Positions 26,424 through 36,416 of a DNA stretch of 64,000 nucleotides are shown here, piece after piece. The stretch covers positions 48,159 through 112,158 of the forward strand of contig JAQVYY010000005.1 in the NCBI GenBank assembly GCA_028708425.1, in the 5' to 3' direction. Position 1 is the first letter of the stretch; each line of letters begins with the position of its first letter. The position numbers and the translations under genes are program-made. The notes beneath the pieces are model-generated. The model was not told the origin of the DNA and did not search any database. It saw only the letters and a program-made list of their open reading frames with translations. Origin of the DNA: Bacteroidales bacterium (GTDB lineage Bacteria > Bacteroidota > Bacteroidia > Bacteroidales > Tenuifilaceae).

Positions 26424-27326
26424 TTAAGGATTAAAGATTTCTGAGTTTGTTGATGAGTAGCCAGCAAAAATTCCGTACCCATTCTTGATATTGCTATGTA
26501 GCTTGAAAGTCGGTGTTGTATTGGGCGAAAAATTGATGTCCCCATTTGACATTTCGTATAGGTATAGCTGCCTAACGTACTTGTAATAATCGTATGTTAT
26601 GGACCGTAACTCTACTTGAATAGGCATGAATGACTGAATTATTACTCCGTTATGCCAATAAATATTACGACCATTGTTATAGTTAATGGTCATTTTGCAG
26701 CTGTTTCCTTGTATGGTTTTGTTGCTAAAAACAAGCAGGGAGAGTCCTTCGCTAAGCAGAACAGGGTCAATAATGGGTGAAGAGTATTTTTGCGTTGAGG
26801 TATAATCATCTTCTAATATCATTATAACAACTTGGAAGTATTGCAGTTTGTTGGGCTGATTGTCGAATGAAATTTTGATGGCTGGATATGGCACTCCTTC
26901 CTCATTGGTTCCTGAAAAGTTGATGTGTTCTACTATAGAAACATCTTGATGCTTGGGAATGAATGCTGATCCAGTTGCTGGAGGATATCCCGGGATCGTT
27001 ACCTCACATCGGTATTCAGTTTCTTCCTGCGCCACCAGCTGCGATTCGTATACTCCCTCGCCAATATGTTCAAGGGGGTCGGTTAGCTCGTTATTAACGT
27101 AAAGTAGCACCTCGGCGTTATCAACTACAGGCACTTTTTTTGAAGAGAAGGGCACTGCCAGCGATACCCTTACGGTAATTTCATTTCCAGCAACAATAAT
27201 GGCATTAACCACGGGCTTTGTATCAAATTCGGGGGCGGGGGAGTTTACCTTATCATAACAACCAGTGGTTGTAATTAGAAGGACTAGGATAATACGGAGA
27301 ATAAAAATTTTCGAATAGGGTTTCAT
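26424..27326 (-). CDS. DUF4249 lipoprotein, partner of TonB receptor
   Basis: This 300-residue protein has a lipobox near TTTGCYD (Cys about 23). The DUF4249 pattern follows: a beta-rich N-terminal Ig-like domain (FDTKPVVNAIIVAGNEITVRVSLAVPFSSKK), an AEVLLYVNNE strand, and a C-terminal region ending in GNGYGIFAGYS-like sequence (NIKNGYGIFAGYSST). Such proteins are surface partners of the adjacent TonB receptor. Gaps of 10 and 12 nt to its neighbours indicate one operon. Confidence 0.85.
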   Translation of the reverse strand: MKPYSKIFILRIILVLLITTTGCYDKVNSPAPEFDTKPVVNAIIVAGNEITVRVSLAVPFSSKKVPVVDNAEVLLYVNNELTDPLEHIGEGVYESQLVAQEETEYRCEVTIPGYPPATGSAFIPKHQDVSIVEHINFSGTNEEGVPYPAIKISFDNQPNKLQYFQVVIMILEDDYTSTQKYSSPIIDPVLLSEGLSLLVFSNKTIQGNSCKMTINYNNGRNIYWHNGVIIQSFMPIQVELRSITYDYYKYVRQLYLYEMSNGDINFSPNTTPTFKLHSNIKNGYGIFAGYSSTNSEIFNP

Positions 27327-27336
27327 TTAGGGTAGT

Positions 27337-27909
27337 TTAATATTTTAAGGTTATGCCGAGTTTAAAACCAGGGTCAAAGAAGTTCGCCCTTGGTATTATG
27401 TAATATCCATATTCGGCATATACACCCAATCGGCGAAAAATATAGTAGTTAATCCCGCCAAAAACCCCAGCATCGAATGATGTTCCGTTGAGAATGTAAC
27501 TCTTAGGGGCGATATAGCTTACAAACCCCGTTTTACCCGATATGTATACGTCAAACCGTGGCTCATTGGCAAAGTTAAATAGGGGCATTATATGAAAATT
27601 TGTGTTAACACCGTAGAAAAAAGCATTGGAGATGTTAGACGAAGTTATAATTTGATTATTTTCTGTTATGTCAATATTCGAAAAATTGGTGTACCCCAAG
27701 TATATGCCCGATTCGAGGAACTTACTATGGCCATAATTGCTCTCAAACCAAAAGTTGTTACTCATAAATTTGCTCCTCCAGTTGGCCAATTCAGGTGTTT
27801 TAGATACCCCTAGTTTAAAGGATAGCCTGTTGTTTAGGTATGAGCCTTGCCCAAAACTAATTGAAGAAAGCCCAAGGGTAAGGAGAGATAAAAGCACTAT
27901 TTTTTTCAT
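27337..27909 (-). CDS. outer-membrane beta-barrel protein
   Basis: This 190-residue protein has a signal peptide (cleavage near SFGQG). Alternating hydrophobic beta-strands rich in Tyr/Phe/Gly (YAEYGYYIIPRANFFDPGFKLGITLKY at the C-terminus) end in an aromatic residue pair typical of small OmpA/OmpW-like barrels. It is first in the operon with DUF4249 and the TonB receptor. I cannot name a family with certainty. Confidence 0.7.
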   Translation of the reverse strand: MKKIVLLSLLTLGLSSISFGQGSYLNNRLSFKLGVSKTPELANWRSKFMSNNFWFESNYGHSKFLESGIYLGYTNFSNIDITENNQIITSSNISNAFFYGVNTNFHIMPLFNFANEPRFDVYISGKTGFVSYIAPKSYILNGTSFDAGVFGGINYYIFRRLGVYAEYGYYIIPRANFFDPGFKLGITLKY

Positions 27910-28235
27910 GTTTTTTTAAATGTGAATGGATAGATTTAAGCAGCATGTGATTTAAATCTACCCTGTGAATAATTGCTATATAAAGAAAATGAATTATTTT
28001 AAATGTTTAGTGTATAATTAGTTAACAAAAGTTAAAGAATTCAATCTGCTCAATTGGGTAAGTTTTAAGGGTACATGAAAAAGTGTGACCAGTAATTGAA
28101 AACATATGTTATGCTTTAATCACTTAGGGTTCAGTTCCCCGCTTCTTGGGGCGAAAAGTAAAACATATAATCCATCATGATACCCCGTCCGCTTGCGGCG
28201 GGGAGATTCATTATAATATGATTTGTGTTTTAAAC
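27910..28235. other. intergenic region with GC-rich palindrome
   Basis: No gene is seen. At 28183-28203 a GC-rich stem (ccccgtccg-cttg-cggcgggg, one bulged T) stands out in otherwise A/T-rich DNA. Without a T-run it is not a clear terminator, but it may stabilise the 3' end of the split lipoprotein transcript or be a dispersed repeat. Confidence 0.5.
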
Positions 28236-29234
28236 CTAATTTTCAGAATTGACACAAGCTACTCCCCAATTAACTCTATTTGAGGATGCCGTACAATAAT
28301 AACTACTATAATGTACTTGTAGATTATGGGAAATAGGCAAATTTGAACCGGTCAAAAACTCCCCTTCAATTTTTCTGGCCAGCCTAGTAGGGTATTCTTG
28401 GTTGGCAGTAAGTTGAGCCCAGCCTTCATAAACCAAATAATTTATAGCAATATTTATATCAGCTTTGATATAACATTTAACCCAACACTACACGCCTAAA
28501 TTTCGTTTATATGGTCGAGCTATGTAGTAACCTCTTGCTATTGGTACTGTTTCCCCTTGTAAGTAGCCAGGTTGATGGCAACCTATAGTTATTCTCATCC
28601 TTTCTCTTCCAAGGTCATAAGGATCTGTTCTCTCACCCGCTCCTCCGGATTTAGTAACATCTTTTGTGGTAATATTTACGTTGCGCTCAATGATTGATAT
28701 TCCCTGGTTGGTATCGTTTTTCGCTAAATCATCTTCCTCTATTTTAAGTAGTGTTTCAACATTCTTGACATTAGTATAGGCAAAATGTGTGTTGAAAGAC
28801 TTATAAACAGTATCCCCTATTTGAAACATCCTATTTTCATTTATTGTATACCTTTCGGGGCTTTTAAAAAGATGATGTTCAAGTTCATATTCATTCTCTT
28901 CATTTTTTACTGACCGTGAATACTTGCTGTTTTCATTTACCAAAGTTTTAAACTCTTCAAGCGAACTCAACTCGTCAAAGTTTATAGAGAAGTATATTTC
29001 TTCACACTTACTACCGAATGACTTATAGTTCATAGAATTTTCATATTCTGATAGTTCATCAGATGTCATATTAATCGTTTTTCCTATGGTTGACATGAAT
29101 TCTTCTGAAGTACTAAAAGTAGGAATCCCATTGTTTATCTTTAACTCATTTATTGATTTCGTATCGATTTCTTCTTTTGAGCAAGAAAAACATACTGCAA
29201 TAATTAACATTGCGAGGGTAACTTTAATTTTCAT
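28236..29234 (-). pseudogene. lipoprotein gene interrupted by in-frame amber codon
   Basis: The first part (29234-28488) encodes 248 residues with a lipobox (VCFSCSKEE, Cys about 18). A TAG at 28488-28490 stops it. Without any frame change, the same frame continues for 83 more codons to a natural stop at 28236, including CWVKCYIKADINIAINY and then YEGWAQLT. The two parts together give a 332-residue protein. This is either a recent nonsense mutation or suppressed/alternative termination; TAG is an ordinary stop elsewhere here. Function unknown. The upstream region is cassette copy R1, shared with the peptide triads, so it may be a fifth member of that regulon. Confidence 0.75.
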
Positions 29235-29256
29235 AATTCGTTTATTGTTTTGGGTT

Positions 29257-29626
29257 TTTTAACCTGCGCGGCAGCCCACCTTGTTCAGAGGTTTTAACTA
29301 TGGGTTGCTGCGCTTTTCTTCTCCCATAGGGTGGGCACCCACCTTACTTTTTTAACCCGCTTTACTTATCAAGTATACTAAAGATGTTTGTAATTAAGGT
29401 TAAGGGGCTTAGGTTTCCCCCCTTGCTTGCTTTTTCGGAACGCTCAATTCTTATAACGTTACGCCTTACAACCATTGCCTTGCAGAGGCTGCTCGGGTTT
29501 TGGTTAAGCTGGTTTTATGGCCTCCTTTCGTACTGGTTAAATTTATTGAGAACGTGTATTTATACCAAACATACAAAAGCATTGTACGAATACCTGCCCC
29601 CTTGTGTGTTATACAACAGGTTTTTT
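29257..29626. repeat. promoter/leader cassette copy R1
   Basis: Homologous to R2-R4 and the most diverged. It contains the 12-bp gcgcggcagccc / gggttgctgcgc stem (29266-29277, 29302-29313), a second ggtgggcacccacc hairpin, the TATACTTG box and a weaker version of the distal part (aacgctcaatt, gcagaggctgc, tgccccctt, ttatacaaca). It lies directly upstream of the amber-split lipoprotein gene in the same arrangement as R2-R4. A 96-codon + strand frame over it is not conserved in other copies. Confidence 0.85.
29370..29377 (-). promoter_or_regulatory. -7 box in cassette R1
   Basis: TATACTTG on the - strand is one base off TAnnTTTG, 136 nt before the start codon. R2-R4 have TATATTTG at the same place. 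Confidence 0.45.
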
Positions 29627-29935
29627 ACTGTGGCTTGCGCTTCGCCTTACTGGCATTGGGTTTGGCGCAATTAAAATAGTGTGCTTAGGGGTGGTTTATA
29701 TATGGTTTGTCATCACGTAAATACATGCTAATGTTGTTTTACGGGAGTTGAGGGTTGTTCTATTCGTTTTTTGTGTTATTTACTCTGTCCGGATGCGACT
29801 ATAAGCCGCACCCGAACATGTGGAGATGAAAAGTGACTGTGTAGCACTTTCCCTTAATCTAATGTTAATATTGATCGGATTGTGGTATAGAGTAAGTTCT
29901 CACATAATTTACGCATCCTGGAGTATGAACATATA
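29627..29935. other. intergenic region after RND operon
   Basis: No gene is seen between cassette R1 and the end of the RND permease gene. A weak imperfect stem (ggatgcg...cgcaccc, about 29792-29816) could end the efflux operon transcript on the - strand. Confidence 0.3.
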
Positions 29936-32900
29936 CTATTCTGTTCGCTTTCGGTAAAACCACCAGTAAATGAGCGGTACAAAGTAAAGGCTTACAAGTG
30001 TGCCAATAACCATTCCCCCAATGGTTGCTATGGCAAGTGGTTGTTGTAACTCCGAACCTAAATCGTGTCCAATTAGTATGGGAACAAGTGCAAGTATTGT
30101 TGTTGCGCTAGTCATTACAATGGGTTTCAGCCTGCGCTTTCCTCCTTCGGATATTGCCTCCATAAGCCCTAGCCCGTCTTTACGTAGTCGGTTTATGGTA
30201 TCAATTTTTAGTATGGAGTCGTTTACAACAATACCCCCCATAACCACAAGTCCTATCATAGTCATTAGATTTAGCGTGCCGCCAAATAACCACACTATGG
30301 CCAATGCACCGGCAATGTCAATTGGAAGTTCAATTAGTACTATTAGGGGTTGTAAAAGCGATTCGAACTGGGCAGCAAGGATAAAGTACAGCAGCAGGAT
30401 TGACACCGCCAGAACACCAATTAGCTCCCACACCATTTTTTTTGAGCTAAACAGGTCGCCACTAAAGCTTAGGTTAAATTTTTGATTGTTATGGTTAATT
30501 TCGTTCAAATACCTGTGTGCATTGTTAATATCTAAATCTGTACCGTTTAGCTTTAAAGGGATAAAAGCGTTGCTAAAATCGCCAAAGATGCTTCTGAACC
30601 CCGACTGCTTCGTTTGGTGAATAACCGTTCTGATTGGAATCTCAACCTTCTGAGAATTCATTACCGTTATCTGGTTTAGCATTTGATGTAGGCGTTGAGG
30701 CTCGTTGCCGAAAATTATGGAAAGTACTTGCTGCTCATAGGTTAGTTGCCCCACACGGTTACTCTGCATGGCTACCTCAAGCGCCTGTTTAACCTCAGCA
30801 ATACTAATATCATAAAGGGTTAATGCTTCGGGATTAAGCATCAGATGAAGTTGTAGCTGTTGGGGAATCGATTCAATTGATATTTGCGGGAATTGCTGTT
30901 GGAGTTGAGAGACTAATCCGTTAATCGTTTTGGTTGAGGGTATTAACTCACCTTCGTCCCCGGTAACCTTAACTACAAGGTCAGCTTCGGGAGCGGGGAA
31001 TATTCTCTCGAAGGCCGATTCGGCAAAGGCAAAACCTAGTGTAGCATCGGGATAATGGGCTGTAACCCACGTATCCACCAAGTGGTTTATATTATCAATG
31101 GATGTGCTGCGGTTAAACCGAAGGTATAGGCTTGCATCGCTTTCGCCCATATCCATTCCACGGGCGAGTAGTAGCTGTTGCTGTCCAATAAAGAAGGCAG
31201 ACTCGTCGAGTTCACTTTTAATGGTGCTTAGTAGCTGCGAGCAGCGTTTAATGTTTTCGTCAACGCTTACGTTGCTGCCCCACGAGATATTAGCAATGGT
31301 TTCAACCCTGGTTAGCTCGGGCATCTGGCGTTTTTGTATGGTTTTAAAAACAACGGGGATTAGGGCAATGAGTACTATACAAACGAGTAGCGATAGCCTA
31401 CGCCTGCGGAAAATAAATTTAAACCCAGATTCGTAACTTTGTTCAAGCGATATGATACCGGGTTTGGGTTTCCATCTAGATGCTCCTTTTAGGTTTAGGT
31501 GGTAGTAAACGGTTGGCAGTAGTGTTATTGATACAAAGAACGATACGCTTAGACCTATGCTTATCGACAATGCCTGATCGTGGAACATAGCACCCGATAG
31601 ACCGCTTAAGAATACCAGAGGCACAAATACGGCAATTGTGGTAAGCATTGATGAAAGTAGGGGCCTGATGACCTCGTTTGTGCCTTTGGTAACGGCGTGT
31701 TCGAGAGCTACTCCTCGGGTGCGCCATTGCGTAATATTATCGATTACCACAATGGAGTTGTCAATCATCATACCAACCCCCAGAATTAATCCCGATAATG
31801 AAACGATGTTAACCGATAGCCCTGCAAGGTAAAAAAACATCATACCAACTATTAGGGAAACAGGTATGGTAATGCCCATGAGGATGGGGTTGCGGTATTC
31901 GCCTAGGAATAGGAACATAATCGATATGGCGAGTAATACACCAGCAATAAGAGAGTTACGCAGGTTTGTAATGCTATAGTCGAGTATCTCTGTTTGATCG
32001 TGGCTAATGGCGATGGTTAGCTCTGGGTAATCCGTTTGGAGTCTTTCTACCAGATTGCTAACAGCGTTTTTAAGATCGCTCATCCGTGCGTTGGAGTGCT
32101 TAACCACCGGCATACAAATGGCTGGTACGCCATTGTATAGGAATGCACCCTGTGCATGTGCTGGTCGTAGCGAGATTGTAGCCAGCTCCGACAGGGTAAA
32201 AACTCTTCCTCCAGCATTTATGGGAATATCCTGAATATCGGAGGGTTGCGTAACGTTTTGCTCAATAATCACATCGAAAACTAAATGCCCTTCGCGAAGC
32301 CTTATGCTACCTAGCTGAAACATGCTTTGTGTTAGCGCAAATTGAATATCATTGGGGCTTATGCCTAGGGCTTTTAATTTGCCTTGGTTTGGCTCAATAA
32401 CCAGTTCGGGCGATGTTGTACCCGTAATATCGGCAAGTGCCACCTCGGGTAGCTGTTCAATCCGTTTTCGAATAACTTTCGATGCCAGCTGGCTTAACTC
32501 CAGCATTCGTTCGGGGGTAAGGTTGGCGGTATCGGAATAGTGTAGGTTGATATTAAAAACAGGCAAATCGGATGCGCTTGCTTTAATAACCCTTGGGCGG
32601 GGAACCTCGCGGGGTAAATCGGCCATCGCCATATCGACTTTTTCATTAACCTCAACAAAAATAAAATCGATATTAACACCGTAGTCAAACTTTAGCTTAA
32701 TGGTGGCTTCGCCATCGCGAGCCTCACTCTGCATATCTTCGAGCCCCGGAATTTGTTGTAGCTGCATACGCAGTTGCGACACCACCGTTTGCTCCATCTC
32801 AAGGGAAGGTTTGCTTGGATAACTTATTTTAACGGTAATTTCAGGGATATTGATATTTGGGAGCAGCGATATGGGCAGTAGAAAAGACGAGAATATACCC

Positions 32901-32965
32901 AGCAAAAGGAGGGCAAAAAACGTCATCAGAACACCAACTGGTCGGTTAATTAAGAACTTTACCAT
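29936..32965 (-). CDS. RND efflux permease (second of two)
   Basis: This 1009-residue protein has the 12-helix RND layout: helix 1 (VGVLMTFFALLLLGIFSSFLL), a large periplasmic loop, the TM4 proton-relay region GVGMMIDNSIVVIDNI, a second periplasmic loop, and a second-half motif GGIVVNDSILKIDTIN. It exports drugs, bile salts or similar compounds with an adaptor and a TolC-like channel. It is last in a three-gene operon after the adaptor and a second, different permease, recalling heteromeric MdtBC. The proton-relay site has a single Asp followed by Asn rather than the classic DD. Confidence 0.9.
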   Translation of the reverse strand: MVKFLINRPVGVLMTFFALLLLGIFSSFLLPISLLPNINIPEITVKISYPSKPSLEMEQTVVSQLRMQLQQIPGLEDMQSEARDGEATIKLKFDYGVNIDFIFVEVNEKVDMAMADLPREVPRPRVIKASASDLPVFNINLHYSDTANLTPERMLELSQLASKVIRKRIEQLPEVALADITGTTSPELVIEPNQGKLKALGISPNDIQFALTQSMFQLGSIRLREGHLVFDVIIEQNVTQPSDIQDIPINAGGRVFTLSELATISLRPAHAQGAFLYNGVPAICMPVVKHSNARMSDLKNAVSNLVERLQTDYPELTIAISHDQTEILDYSITNLRNSLIAGVLLAISIMFLFLGEYRNPILMGITIPVSLIVGMMFFYLAGLSVNIVSLSGLILGVGMMIDNSIVVIDNITQWRTRGVALEHAVTKGTNEVIRPLLSSMLTTIAVFVPLVFLSGLSGAMFHDQALSISIGLSVSFFVSITLLPTVYYHLNLKGASRWKPKPGIISLEQSYESGFKFIFRRRRLSLLVCIVLIALIPVVFKTIQKRQMPELTRVETIANISWGSNVSVDENIKRCSQLLSTIKSELDESAFFIGQQQLLLARGMDMGESDASLYLRFNRSTSIDNINHLVDTWVTAHYPDATLGFAFAESAFERIFPAPEADLVVKVTGDEGELIPSTKTINGLVSQLQQQFPQISIESIPQQLQLHLMLNPEALTLYDISIAEVKQALEVAMQSNRVGQLTYEQQVLSIIFGNEPQRLHQMLNQITVMNSQKVEIPIRTVIHQTKQSGFRSIFGDFSNAFIPLKLNGTDLDINNAHRYLNEINHNNQKFNLSFSGDLFSSKKMVWELIGVLAVSILLLYFILAAQFESLLQPLIVLIELPIDIAGALAIVWLFGGTLNLMTMIGLVVMGGIVVNDSILKIDTINRLRKDGLGLMEAISEGGKRRLKPIVMTSATTILALVPILIGHDLGSELQQPLAIATIGGMVIGTLVSLYFVPLIYWWFYRKRTE

Positions 32966-33020
32966 AGGTTTAAGACTTATCTAGTTTCATAATTTGTTTT
33001 TCAAGTATCCGAATAACTTA

Positions 33021-33076
33021 ATATCAGATATCAGATATCAAATATCGAACACTGAACACCGAATGTTGAATGTCGA
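33021..33076. repeat. eight degenerate heptamer tandem repeats
   Basis: The sequence parses into eight consecutive 7-mers: atatcag, atatcag, atatcaa, atatcga, acactga, acaccga, atgttga, atgtcga. They lie in the 193-bp gap between the two RND permease genes. No gene is seen in the gap. Confidence 0.8.
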
Positions 33077-33158
33077 AGTTTAGGTTGGCAAGGTCTTTTT
33101 ACTTCTGCCCAACGACTTTTCGTGTTCCCTTACTTCGTTATTCATTATTCGAAATTTA

Positions 33159-36100
33159 TCATTCATCATTTCTTCTTTTATGCATTCCCCCAGGCAATGC
33201 CGGTAGGAAGAGTAACAGTGCAGGTATGCTAAAAATAAGCCCCCCAATGGTGCCAGTGGCCAGTGAAAACCAGAATGGGTCTTCGCCAAACATTACAAAG
33301 GGTAAAAGGCCCAGCACTGTTGATAGAACCGTTAGTAAAACTGGAATTATTTTGGCGTTTACAGCACGCTTGTATATACTTAATGCTGTTGCGTTTGGGT
33401 ATCGCTTGCGTAGGTTATTCTGCTCATTAATAATATATATGGCTGAGTTTACTACTAATCCTCCCAAAAGTATGAATGCGGCATAGGTACCTTGGTCAAA
33501 TGAGAGATCGAACATCCAGTAGGTAGTAAAAACTCCAATAAACGATAGGGGAACAAGCAGGATAACTGCAATGGGTTGCCTCATTGACTCGAAAAGTACC
33601 GAGGTGATGATAAATAGAATAAGTACCATTAGCCCAATTAGAGCATACTGTTTTTTATCCTCCTTATTCCAGTATGAGTAGGTTGGCTTACTAACTTTAA
33701 ACCCAATGGGAAGCATGCTGCTTATCTGTTCAATTTGTTGCTCCATAACCATTTGAACCAGCTTGTCGGGGCCAATGTAGTTGTAAGCAAGAGTTATTAT
33801 ATATTCCTGATTAACTTTGTGTATTTGGTCGTTGGTTAGCTCATCGCGAAAGTTGGCCACAGTTTGTGTTCGTATTTCTTGCTGCCCAATGGAGAGGGGT
33901 GTTTGCTTTACCTCAAAATTGGATGGTATTGCGTCCCTCGATGGCCTAATTCTGATGGCAGAGGTTTTGTGGTTTACCGTTTCATACTGAATGCGATCGG
34001 AACGAGGAGAGAATTGGCTAAGTGCAGCAGCCATTTGGTATGCATGAATACCTTGCGTTAGCAGTTTCTGTTCATCGAGGGTTAAAAACCGTCTATACTC
34101 ATCGGTAAACCAGTAGGCTTGGCCACCTCGAATCCAGACCTTATCAACCCGAGGCATTTTTAAAAGCGAGTCGGATGCAATTCGCGCCCAACCCATAAGT
34201 TGCCTATGGCTGTAACCAGTAAGCACAATTTGCGAATTTGCCCACCCGGTACCAATTGCATTCGAGAACCCTCGGCCCACACCATAAATTGAAAAATCGG
34301 CACCAGCTTGCGTGATGGCAATACTTTCCAATTTCGATTTTATTTGAAACGGGAATGAGCTGTTCTCGTTTTCAGGGGTGAAAAATATTTCGATATTGAA
34401 ACCTGTGCCCCTTACGTTGCAGATGGACTGCTCAACCTCGCTATGTACCATTATGTGCGATTCGAATATTGCAGCAAGTTTATCCGATTGTTCAAGGGTA
34501 GAGCCCTGCGGAAGAGAGGCTCTCACAAAAACTCTGGTTCGCTCGGGTGTTCCCCAAAAGCCTTTTGTCCATACACTATTGTAGAACAGCCGTAGGGAGC
34601 CGCCCAGTGCCTTATCGGCAATGGGTTTTATGTGTGTTCGGTAGGTGTTTGAGCCAAATGTTTTGTTGTAAACATCGGGCCAAAAGCCTTCATCTTCTAT
34701 CTTATCGGGGAGTGCAAAAATTGGTATTCCCACTGCCAAAATGCCAATGGTTATAACAATTTTTCTAAATCGATATATCTTACTAGCAAGCCATGTGTAT
34801 TTTTTTGAAAGGGCATATCTGAACTTTAGTGAAGCGTTTCTGCGTACCTTTTGTAACCCTTTGAGTTCTATCTTCTCAACCAGCGATGGGATAAGAAAAA
34901 GTCCGATAAGCAAGGATACCGATAGGTTTACAATTATTACCCATGCAAAATCGGTGAGGTTGGTGCGTTGGCTCTCTTCCATAAAGAATATTGATACCAA
35001 TGCACCAATGGTGGTAAGTGTTGCAGCCAGTATGGCGGTAAAAACCAACATGTTGCGCCTGTGTCGCAGGTGGTCGACCATTACTAGCGTATTATCAATA
35101 ATTAGCCCTAGCGATAGGGTTATGCCCGATAGCGAGTACATGTGAATATCGAGGTTTAGCGCGTGGTAAAAAAGTATGGCTATGGCAATGTTTGCCAGCA
35201 GGCTAATGCCAACAATTAGTAGGTAACGAAAGCTGCGCGAAGCAATTAGTACAAATACGAGCAGAATGCTAATGGAGAATATGGTGCGGAGAAAGTTTTT
35301 GCGCAAATCGGCACGTAGATGAATTGTATTGTCCTGCGATTTTTGTAGCTCAACCCCGTGGGGTAAATTTTCTCGGATATCATTAATAGCGCTGTACACG
35401 CGGTTGGCTGTCGAAATCTGATTGGCATCAGCCGAAGCTTGAATAACAAGGGTTATGGCGGTTTGCCCATTTATTCGGAAGTACCCATCGGGCTTGCGTT
35501 CGCGCTGCTCAATAGTGGCTACCTGCCCCAGAGTTATTATACGTCCGTTGCGATTGGCCACTTCAATGGACTGCCATTGCCTAGGGTCGATTCCAGGCCC
35601 GGTGATAACAAGGGGAATTGTTTCGCCATTTTTAGTCTTTTCAACCCCAATGCCAGCAGTAAATCCGTATAGGCTTACTGCCTGCGCAATATCATTTGTA
35701 CTTATGCTATGCCTTTCAAGCGTTTCGGGGTTATACTCAATGTACCAATCGTTGGTGTTAGCTCCATACACGTTTACGCTGGTAACCCCTTCTATCAAAG
35801 ATATTGGCCCAACAATTAGCTCGTTGGCCAGCTCACGAAGCGAGGGCGGGTTTAGGTCCGATGCAATGGTGTAGGTGAGGAGCTGTACCATCTTTTCATT
35901 ATCCAACGATTGCGAACTAACCCTTGGGTATGTAACTCCCTGGGGGAGACGAGGGTAAATTTCGCGTATAAGCGAAAGAACCTTAAATCGAATTATAGCT
36001 GGTTTTACATCTCGGGTAAGGTTTATGGTTATCCGCCCCCAACCATCGCCCGAAACGGAGCTGATTTTTTCTACGCCTTCAACCAGCGATAAAAACCCCT

Positions 36101-36320
36101 CAATTGGAGCGGTTACCTCCATCTCAACTGCCTCTGCAGTGGCACCGCTGTAGCTATAGCTAACATAGATGCTTTTTCCTTGGGTTGAGGGGTATAGCCG
36201 TATCGAAAGCCTAGGTGCAGTGGCAATTCCTGCAATTACCAATAGCACAAATATTGCTATAACAGTAAATGAGTTGATATAGGAGGGAAGGAGGGAGGTG
36301 TTTGGTTTTTTGGGAAGCAT
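33159..36320 (-). CDS. RND efflux permease (first of two)
   Basis: This 1053-residue protein has standard RND topology: helix 1 (INSFTVIAIFVLLVIAGIATA), porter-domain signature YSGATAEAVEMEVTAPIEGFLSLVEGVEKISS, TM4 region LSLGLIIDNTLVMVDHL, and second-half helices ending GGLVVNSAIYIINEQN. It is clearly different from the downstream permease rather than a recent duplicate. It follows the adaptor gene by 96 nt. No TolC-like outer-membrane channel gene is in the window. Confidence 0.9.
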   Translation of the reverse strand: MLPKKPNTSLLPSYINSFTVIAIFVLLVIAGIATAPRLSIRLYPSTQGKSIYVSYSYSGATAEAVEMEVTAPIEGFLSLVEGVEKISSVSGDGWGRITINLTRDVKPAIIRFKVLSLIREIYPRLPQGVTYPRVSSQSLDNEKMVQLLTYTIASDLNPPSLRELANELIVGPISLIEGVTSVNVYGANTNDWYIEYNPETLERHSISTNDIAQAVSLYGFTAGIGVEKTKNGETIPLVITGPGIDPRQWQSIEVANRNGRIITLGQVATIEQRERKPDGYFRINGQTAITLVIQASADANQISTANRVYSAINDIRENLPHGVELQKSQDNTIHLRADLRKNFLRTIFSISILLVFVLIASRSFRYLLIVGISLLANIAIAILFYHALNLDIHMYSLSGITLSLGLIIDNTLVMVDHLRHRRNMLVFTAILAATLTTIGALVSIFFMEESQRTNLTDFAWVIIVNLSVSLLIGLFLIPSLVEKIELKGLQKVRRNASLKFRYALSKKYTWLASKIYRFRKIVITIGILAVGIPIFALPDKIEDEGFWPDVYNKTFGSNTYRTHIKPIADKALGGSLRLFYNSVWTKGFWGTPERTRVFVRASLPQGSTLEQSDKLAAIFESHIMVHSEVEQSICNVRGTGFNIEIFFTPENENSSFPFQIKSKLESIAITQAGADFSIYGVGRGFSNAIGTGWANSQIVLTGYSHRQLMGWARIASDSLLKMPRVDKVWIRGGQAYWFTDEYRRFLTLDEQKLLTQGIHAYQMAAALSQFSPRSDRIQYETVNHKTSAIRIRPSRDAIPSNFEVKQTPLSIGQQEIRTQTVANFRDELTNDQIHKVNQEYIITLAYNYIGPDKLVQMVMEQQIEQISSMLPIGFKVSKPTYSYWNKEDKKQYALIGLMVLILFIITSVLFESMRQPIAVILLVPLSFIGVFTTYWMFDLSFDQGTYAAFILLGGLVVNSAIYIINEQNNLRKRYPNATALSIYKRAVNAKIIPVLLTVLSTVLGLLPFVMFGEDPFWFSLATGTIGGLIFSIPALLLFLPALPGGMHKRRNDE

Positions 36321-36416
36321 TTTTTTGGTATTCAGTAATAGGTTTTAAGTTTAATGCTTAGTCTGAACCTCAAATTCATCCTGTACCTGAACCTCAAACT
36401 CTAAACATCATTATTT

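Noticed and set aside
28488..28490. TAG as a recoded sense codon
   Set aside because: TAG ends other genes in the window, for example the TPR gene at 1066-1068, and no recoding signal is visible; a mutation is simpler.
29384..29674. 96-codon + strand frame over cassette R1, and 117-codon frame at 41692-42045 over R2
   Set aside because: The shared start MFVIKVKGLRFPP comes from the repeat; frames shift and diverge between copies and are absent as long frames in R3 and R4.
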